A stretch of 64,000 nucleotides of DNA from Sisyra terminalis (lineage: Eukaryota > Arthropoda > Insecta > Neuroptera > Sisyridae), in assembly GCA_958496175.1 (NCBI GenBank), contig OY292275.1:12896001-12960000 (forward strand), read 5' to 3'. Shown here piece by piece: positions 57,909 through 64,000 of the stretch. The position numbers and the translations under genes are program-made. The notes under the pieces were generated by a model. The model did not search any database. It was not told the origin of the DNA and saw only the letters and a program-made list of their open reading frames with translations. The stretch's first letter is position 1. Each line of letters begins with the position of its first letter.

Positions 57909-58071
57909 GATAGTGGGAAATAAGAAGCAACTTATTTGTGAAATATTATTTTATTTTCGTGCCAACGTTTCGTCAAATAATTCTTGACTTCTTCAGGAAC
58001 TATTTGACGAAACGTTGGCACGAAAAAAAATAATATTCCACAAATAAATTGAGCCTTATTTCCCACTATCC
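57909..58071. mobile_element. Palindromic element with decayed hammerhead motif
   Basis: GATAGTGGGAAATAAG at the left is matched by CTTATTTCCCACTATC at the right; the arms include TCGTGCCAACGTTTCGTCAA. The palindrome is about 163 bp, centred near 57998. The minus-strand motif (57961-57997) has CCTGAAGA, a good GTCAA/TTGAC stem II and GAAACGTT, but GGC in place of GTC at the cleavage site. Confidence 0.65.
57961..57997 (-). ncRNA. Hammerhead-like motif with mutated cleavage triplet
   Basis: CTGAAGA, extra A, stem II GTCAA/TTGAC, GAAA, C-GTT-G, then GC where TC is needed. The conserved U before the cleaved base is lost, so self-cleavage is not expected. A relic. Confidence 0.35.
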
Positions 58072-59400
58072 AATTATTGTATCCGATTATTGTATTACAA
58101 GGACAGAAATATAACATGAATTGAACTTAGTGTACCAAAGTTACTCGAAAAATAAAAGTAAGGGAAAAGCTATTCGAAAGTATAATTTGGGAAAATGGAA
58201 GAGAATATTCTATATCATCGCTGAATTTCCACTGTATAAATAACTAGTATGAACATGAAGCCGAAGAAAGCAATTCAAAGTAGAACTGTCGAAGTAACAA
58301 AATATTTATTGAAGAAAGGTTTAACTTAAATAAATTACATTTTGAATATTTTTTTCATGATTTAGTATTCGTTAAAATTCGCTTATTACACCATTTTAGT
58401 ATTTCCACTGAAAAAAAGAACAATTGACAAATAACTTACTTTGTCCATATTTATTTTTCGATTTTTGTGAAACAAAATCAAAAAATCAGATCTCGTAAAT
58501 TTAAAAATTATCACTAAACGAACGCTCTAAATTTCAATTGAAAATTTTCCAATTTAAAACTACCCTCATACTACCCTAATTCCAAATCAAAACGAACCGC
58601 GTACAAAGTTTAATTCATAAATATCAAATTCCTACTCATTTCAATTAACAATAGTTACACCATAAACGAAAAATACATACCAATTTTTCCAGCACAATAC
58701 AAAAACATTTTCATTAAAAATACGCCACCATCATTATTGCCTACTGGAGATTATAATGAAAAATGTGAAATTATTTATTTATTTTGTGTTCTTTCAATTC
58801 TAATAATGCTCAAAATGTTTTTTTATTATATCATTTTTCACTCAACTATAAATATTAAAGTTATTATGATTGTAATTTTAAATATTCAATAACTGATTTA
58901 ATTGTCGTCAAATAGAAAAATAAAATTCTATAAATTATGGGTATAAAATTCTATATTAAAATATCCGTTGGTATTAAATGGAACAATAAAAACAAAACCT
59001 TTTAGAAGATTTTTTGTTAAATATTTTTATGGGTAAATGTGCAGATTTAAAATAGATACTTTGTTCTTTCCCTTTTTTTGGAGTGTATTGAATTACATCC
59101 CTTAAACTCAACAGGTAGTCGTTAATAACCTACCATTGGGTTCGTCGAAAAATATTATTACAGAAGCTTACAGCTGGAAAACGGTAAACGATCTATTACA
59201 TCAAATATTTGATTTTTTTCGGAGATGTTTACAACAAATTGGTTTGGTTAAAACTGAAGAAATTAATGATGGTATGTGGAGCAATATCGTTCATGTTTGG
59301 GCCTCATAAAAATCTTCAAGGCAATAAAATTTATTGAAGAATCTCGTTCAAATTAATAGACCACCCTTGTATAATTGGGGCTGGCATGTGTGATTAGTTT
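58072..59400. other. No gene seen
   Basis: AT-rich sequence without recognised features. Confidence 0.4.
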
Positions 59401-59499
59401 ATAAACGGATGAGATTTCCAAGGTGTAGAGCTAATTAGTTGATGCGTTTGTAAACTTTTAAAATAATGAGTACTTACACAAATATGATGTAAATCCTTT

Positions 59500-60040
59500 C
59501 AGCCGGTTATGCTGAATTACTTATAAACACTAAGCACAATCGTTTAAACTTGAGAACCACACAAGACGAAAATTCACCAACCTGAACCAACCAGGTGTAG
59601 CTAATTCCTAGAAAGCCGAATAATCGACACAAGGCACAAAACACATAACAAAATATTTTGATGTTTGCCACAAAAGGAACACAACAGAACCAGGCTGTTT
59701 TTAATCGGCGGAAATACACCAGGGGGGATTTGTATTTTCACTGTGGTTGGTTGGGGTACCGGGAACGTGGGAGCGAAACACTATCGAAAATCCTAGATGC
59801 GGGCATCACGGGAATAATATAGAAGATCGTTTCGATATTTTGTTTGATCATAAAGAAGGGAACACAGCTCCGTTCTCTTCAAATAGAGAACCGTGTCTGA
59901 AAGCGATTGCTTGAGTCGAGTTCTTAACATTTAGCAGTTTGCCGAGAATTCTCTCCGAATGTCTTCTTCGTCTTCTTCAACAGCCAAACATCACGACCCA
60001 AACTATTGGCCGAACGCATGGTCACTCCTCACTACAGGTG
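59500..60040 (+). other. Higher-G+C block; possible promoter and first exon
   Basis: A block clearly less AT-rich than its surroundings. Near its right end an ATG (59959) opens MSSSSSSTAKHHDPNYWPNA followed by WSLLTT, with a CAG/GTGGTG that could be a 5' splice site at about 60037. The preceding sequence reads like an untranslated leader (GAGTTCTTAACATTTAGCAG). I do not recognise the peptide. No TATA box or arthropod initiator is convincing. It may be the 5' exon of a gene continuing beyond 64 kb, or chance. Confidence 0.22.
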
Positions 60041-60780
60041 GTGAACGGCTAGCCACAATTCCACTACTATGTTTTTTTCACAAACCAGTCACAACCAAAA
60101 TGCGTTTGTGTTTATTCTCGTCATTTACATTTCTTTTATCTAAAAATACAAATACTTTATTTGATTTTAGAAAAAAAAATCGAGAAATATTCTCAGAAAT
60201 ATGCACAAAAATGGCCTACATTCCACTCATACATGTGCTATAAATGGTGATTCCAAAAATTTAAGAATTCCAAGAAAAAAAAATTAGTCTTTTTGGAATC
60301 ATTTCAATCGATTTCTTTTAAATTAGGAAACTATGAAGTCAAAATGTTCACATATTAACTTTCTTACATTTTGCTTTTGAATATTGCGATTATTCTCACC
60401 AGTAAAGGTTTTTTTAATACTAAAGACTAATAATAATTCCTCAGTTTCACTATTAAGACAATTGATTGTTACCAACGCATAGAGAGTTTACTTACTTAAT
60501 TATATCCCGCATCATTTCGTATGTGCACATCATATAATCAAATCCAGTCATTATTTTATGTGAATTGGGAATTTGAAAAAAAAAAAATTATTGATTTTTT
60601 TCATGTATTTTCAAACTTTATTATTAAAATATTAAATAAAAAAAAATAAAATATTATTAAATAATATTGATATTTAATGCAAAAAACTTAAAAAAAAAAT
60701 TTCAATTAATTATAAACGATTAAAAATTGATAAAATTTAAAAAAAAATCACGTGACTATAAACGCGCCATGAGTGGTCAC
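60040..60780. other. No gene seen
   Basis: AT-rich, with long A and T runs from 60570 to 60750. Confidence 0.4.
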
Positions 60781-61225
60781 CATAGTTGTGACATCATAAT
60801 GTTATACATGGGAGGCTAGCTCAATGTTAATTTTGTGTTATAGCTATTTAATAACAGTACAGCGTTTACAGCTAGTACACGTGACTAGACAATAATATTG
60901 AAAATTTATTGCTAAAAAACGAGTCGTTAGTTGATTCCAATTAGCTATGTGTGATAAAGGATTTATAAAAGCAAAGTCTGATAATATTCGTGATGTTGAT
61001 ATATTTATAATAACCAATTTAAAAACATTTTGTTAGGAGTTGTTTTTGTAGTATTCGTACATAATGGTACAAAACAAGAACGATAACTTTTAAGGTTCGA
61101 CATTTTCAATATAAATTTCAATATTTAACTATCACAACAGAATTAAATCAATCAAAACACTGTACTTATTATTTCTGTATCAACTGCAATGAGTGACAAC
61201 TAACATTACGACGTCACACGCGCTC
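60780..61225. repeat. Possible inverted-repeat element
   Basis: GTTGTGACATCATAATGTTA at about 60793-60812 is mirrored imperfectly by ACATTACGACGTCACACG at about 61203-61220. They enclose about 390 bp with palindromic-looking CACGTGAC/GTACACGTGAC motifs. A short weak match; tentative. Confidence 0.3.
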
Positions 61226-61616
61226 GGGTTTGTTCGGGAGCTGTCGGCGTGTTTTCGGTACTAGATTCAAAAATTAATTTTTATTTTGAAATAACTTTTA
61301 AATTATTGCGAAAAAAAAAAAACAAAAAATAGTTTTGCTATAAAACTTATATATGATCTTTCCATTTATCACAAAAAAAAAATCACAAACCCAATTTGGT
61401 TGCCTATGCTATAGCAAAGCGACTAGAGTCCGCAATATTTTTTAAATTTTTTTTGAAATATATTTTCTTAAAGTGAAATCAGGTACGGATTTATAATTTT
61501 ATTTCTAGGGAGACCAATAATGTAATAATTGTGCAATAATACTTATTTCCAAGAAAAAAAAATACTTACCAAAAATGGATTCCGTATGCAATAAATAATA
61601 TTTGCATTTGATGAAT

Positions 61617-61690
61617 GATTCTTACAAGCAACCTTTATAATGATTTCAACATTTCGATTTTTTTTTTGAGAATTTTTTTTTGCTTTCCAC
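61617..61690. repeat. Short dispersed repeat, copy 1
   Basis: TTCTTACAAGCAACCTTTATAATGATTTCAACATTTCGA matches 62525-62562 closely (split here for reading: TTCTTACAAGCAACC, then TTTAYAATGATTTCA). It brackets the retrotransposon and MITE complex between them, so the complex may have been flanked by a duplicated segment. Confidence 0.5.
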
Positions 61691-61769
61691 GTTGTTCCCA
61701 TATCTACAATCATGATTAATGTCTATGTATATTTTTAATACTTTGTATCTCCACAAAAATATTTGTCAT

Positions 61770-62098
61770 GATGAAAGTTGACCCAGTGGGGTCCCTGTGA
61801 GTGGGTCTCTCATAAGCCTGGCTACCAAAAACTAGATAAACTAAGGATGGGTATTTGACCATAACAGTATCAAAGGTAATGAAAAGGCTGAAGCCCTTGT
61901 TCGGAAAGCGTCCCAATCACTCTTCACAGACCCAAAACCTATACTTGGGGTTACAAGATCAACCGTGAAAAATATCATCCAGGAATGAGTTTACGAAAAT
62001 CACTGAATAAAATGGAAGAACATTACCGGAAAAACCCAGAGTAAAAGGACAATGGGAAAACCATCACAAATATAAACTACTGAAATGAGAATTTTTTT
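61770..62098 (+). pseudogene. Non-LTR retrotransposon RNase H domain fragment (decayed)
   Basis: From 61848 the plus strand reads WVFDHNSIKGNEKAEALVRK ASQ, corresponding to the usual WVPGHSxxxGNExADxLARxxS block at the end of RNase H (here PGH has become FDH). It continues as PKPILGVTRSTVKNIIQE, a stop, then IKWKNITGKTQSKRTMGKPS in the same frame. This is the C-terminal part of a Jockey-like ORF2. Stops are present, and it is cut off at about 62098, where a repeat begins. Confidence 0.8.
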
Positions 62099-62100
62099 GA

Positions 62101-62490
62101 GAAGTACTTCGGGTGTGAGGAGTATGAATCGATGGGGGAGATGATTGCATTTTCCTCTTGAATTTACACACGGGCTAAATATTAGCTGTTGCGGTTCATT
62201 GGCAGTTCAACTTGTGGTCCGTCTTTCGAAGTGGGATCTATCGAAGTCGGACCGTGAATGGTGTTGTTGGAAATTGGATGATTTGATCTAGTCGGACTAG
62301 TCAGATCATTTAGGCGATCTAACTAGAAGATCCAACTAGTAGTCCGGCTTGTTGGACTGCAAATCGGAGCGTGAATGGCCTGTTTAAGAACCGCAACAGC
62401 TAATATTTAGTCCGGGTATAAATTTAAAAGGAAATTGCAATCACCTTCCTCTATCGATTCAAAATCCTCACACCCGAAGAGCTTTATCTA
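62101..62490. repeat. Inverted-repeat unit with TTCGGGTGTGAGG arms
   Basis: The left arm 62107-62197 (CTTCGGGTGTGAGG through CTAAATATTAGCTGTTGCGG) and right arm about 62388-62484 (CCGCAACAGCTAATATTTAG through CCTCACACCCGAAG) are inverse copies of about 95 bp. Their junction would be a GGTTC-TTAA-GAACC palindrome, and it is interrupted by an AGCAGG MITE. A third arm copy in forward orientation follows at 62581-62685. Confidence 0.75.
62198..62384 (+). mobile_element. AGCAGG MITE, copy 4, left end degraded
   Basis: The right terminus GGAGCGTGAATGGCCTGTT followed by TAA is intact. The left terminus is shortened (ATTGGCAGTTCAACTTG), consistent with loss of its first bases. The interior matches copies 2 and 3 (GGACCGTGAATGGTGTTGTT, TCAGATCATTTAGGCGATC). 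It sits in the centre of the 62101-62490 inverted repeat, at what appears to have been a TTAA site. Confidence 0.75.
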
Positions 62491-62524
62491 TTATTTATTG
62501 CATTATTATTTATTTATTATTTAT

Positions 62525-62685
62525 ATTCTTACAAGCAACCTTTACAATGATTTCAAAATTTCGAAATTGTTTTGAAATAAAGCTCTTCGGGTGTGAGGAT
62601 TTTGAATCGATAGGAGGAGGTGATGGTACTTTCCTCTTGAATTTACACCCGGACTAAATATTAGCTGTTGTGGTTCTTAAGGAAC
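62525..62685 (+). repeat. Third arm copy plus short dispersed repeat copy 2
   Basis: TTCTTACAAGCAACCTTTAC at 62525-62545 repeats the 61617 sequence. AGCTCTTCGGGTGTGAGGAT at 62581 onward through GCTGTTGTGGTTCTTAAGGA repeats the left arm of 62101-62197, without a MITE. Its intact GGTTCTTAAGGAAC shows the probable empty insertion site of copy 4. Confidence 0.7.
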
Positions 62686-62965
62686 TATACAGTGTAGCGT
62701 TGTCCAACTTATCATAGCCCTCGGGCTATATTTTCTTCACCAAACATTTTGGGGGTCAAGAAGGTTGATAAATGAAAAATCAGTTTATGTTAAATAATAA
62801 AATATTTTATTTTTACTAAAAAGAAAACTTTAAAATATTCATAACATATTAATGAGAATATTGTGTCCGTAATTGTTTAGCAACAATATCTAAAAAAAAT
62901 ACCTACTTTAAATTCAAATTAGATTTAAAAATTAGATTATTTAGGCGACTTGAGCCAACTTGAGC

Positions 62966-63540
62966 TAATGGTGGTGGTTATAATTTTTAAACTTTATGAA
63001 TATCTCTATAGAATAATAAATAAAGGGAAAAAAAGGGGTTCGATTTAAATGTAAGTCAAAAACGGTGAAAATCACGTGAAAAAAGTGTGTTTTAATGCCA
63101 GATTATAAGACAGGACAATTCTTTTATAATATGTACATTAAAATATTATATTGGACATCTATGTATGAAAAAAAAATATTCAGTAGATTTATTGTTCATT
63201 TAAGTAATGAAAAGTATTTAATAGGTGGATAATTCTCATTAAATCTGGAAACTCTTGTCCTTTTAGTTTTTACACAATTCTAATTGCCCTATGATGGTAT
63301 TTTTTTTTCTTTAACAAGAACATGACTTTGGCTAATGGTGATGGTTATAATTCTTGAACTATATGAATATCTCTGTAGAATAATAAATAAATAGGAATGC
63401 GATTTAAATGTACGTCGAAAACGGTGAAAATTACGTCGAAAAAGTGTGATATAACGCCAGATAATAAGAGGGAACAGTTCTTTTATAAAATGTACAGAAA
63501 AATATTATATTGGATGTATAAAAAAATGCGACATTGGTTA
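62966..63540. repeat. Tandem duplication, ~367-bp period
   Basis: GCTAATGGTGGTGGTTATAA at 62966 and GCTAATGGTGATGGTTATAA at 63333 begin two homologous stretches of about 200 bp. They share GAATATCTCT, GAATAATAAATAAA, AAAACGGTGAAAAT, GCCAGAT and AAATATTATATTGGA. Between them are about 150 bp not clearly repeated. Non-coding. Confidence 0.75.
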
Positions 63541-64000
63541 TTTAACAACATTAAAATTTAATTTCCAGCTATATAATGCAAAATTTTTTGAAGTATGAAC
63601 AACAACATCTAAATATTAAAATTATTTGGTAAAAATGTTTAGATTTGCAATTTATCGGCCAATTCAAAAAAAGTCAAATCAAAAAAGACTTTTTGATTCT
63701 AAATTAAAATTGATAAATTGATGCTATGATAATATTGATATACCTAGCAAATCGATTAATTTTTAGTCAACAAACAAATTGTTTTTACAAACAGGCAATA
63801 ATAAACAAACTCCTCTTGTAAAGGCAGCAGCACTTTTCGTAAAAAAGTGGAAAGTAACATTTCCGGATCGTTTTACTTAACATTTAAGTCTACTGATATT
63901 TGTCAATTTTGATTTTACCCGAGAAATCTTAAAAAATTTTAAAAGACAACAGTTGAGTAATCAGAGTAATTCACAAAAAAATATCGAAAGCAGTTATTAA
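63541..64000. other. No gene seen
   Basis: AT-rich sequence up to the window end, without recognised features. Confidence 0.4.

Noticed and set aside
1..64000. Search for CRISPR arrays, tRNA and rRNA genes
   Set aside because: The repeats found are transposon ends, palindromes or tandem duplications with no regular spacer structure. No convincing tRNA B-box with a cloverleaf context, and no rRNA-like sequence. A computed tRNAscan run was not possible.

Overview
The window looks like a gene-poor, repeat-rich stretch of an arthropod nuclear genome, most likely an insect. It is very A+T-rich, holds one clear intron-free eukaryotic gene, and carries decayed Jockey-like non-LTR retrotransposons, hAT, pogo and Tc1/mariner-type DNA elements, a Helitron, and many inverted-repeat elements. 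The order of insect cannot be fixed from the sequence. There are no operons, bacterial signals or rRNA, and I found no convincing tRNA.

The only convincing host gene is on the minus strand at 27218-28993: a 591-residue DEAD-box RNA helicase of the DDX51 / Dbp6 / Drosophila Dbp73D type (60S ribosome biogenesis), with every helicase motif intact. Weaker candidates are a possible 80-residue secreted ORF (2312-2554, minus) and a possible 5' exon near 59.9-60.03 kb.

The rest is mostly a layered record of insertions. Six Jockey-type RT/RNase H pseudogene pieces lie near 1.4, 4.0-4.6, 14.3-15.2, 33.0-33.6, 37.6-38.0 and 61.8-62.1 kb. A broken Tc1/mariner-superfamily transposase is at 36.5-37.0 kb. 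A 493-bp Helitron (7126-7618) retains a piece of helicase, and its empty site is preserved in a neighbouring tandem repeat. hAT-type elements with 8-bp target duplications sit at 15344-16233 and 21939-23400, with a shorter relative at 4785-5160. A pogo-like element is at 26311-26781. Four copies of one AGCAGG-ended MITE lie near 11.2, 12.9, 15.7 and 62.3 kb. Several other inverted-repeat elements and three tandem duplications complete the layout.

The most interesting system is a set of eight or nine palindromic elements (5.6, 18.1, 22.9, 30.2, 35.9, 40.9, 41.7, 43.8 and 57.9 kb). Most carry the core of a minimal hammerhead ribozyme: CCTGANGA, one extra base, stem II, GAAACG, a tiny and often palindromic stem III, then TC. 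This is the form described for metazoan Penelope-like retroelements. Each element has its arms head to head. Three have target duplications of 12, 13 and 21 bp, and one insertion is confirmed by a related empty site. They belong to several unrelated sequence families, so they look like parallel non-autonomous lineages that share the ribozyme.
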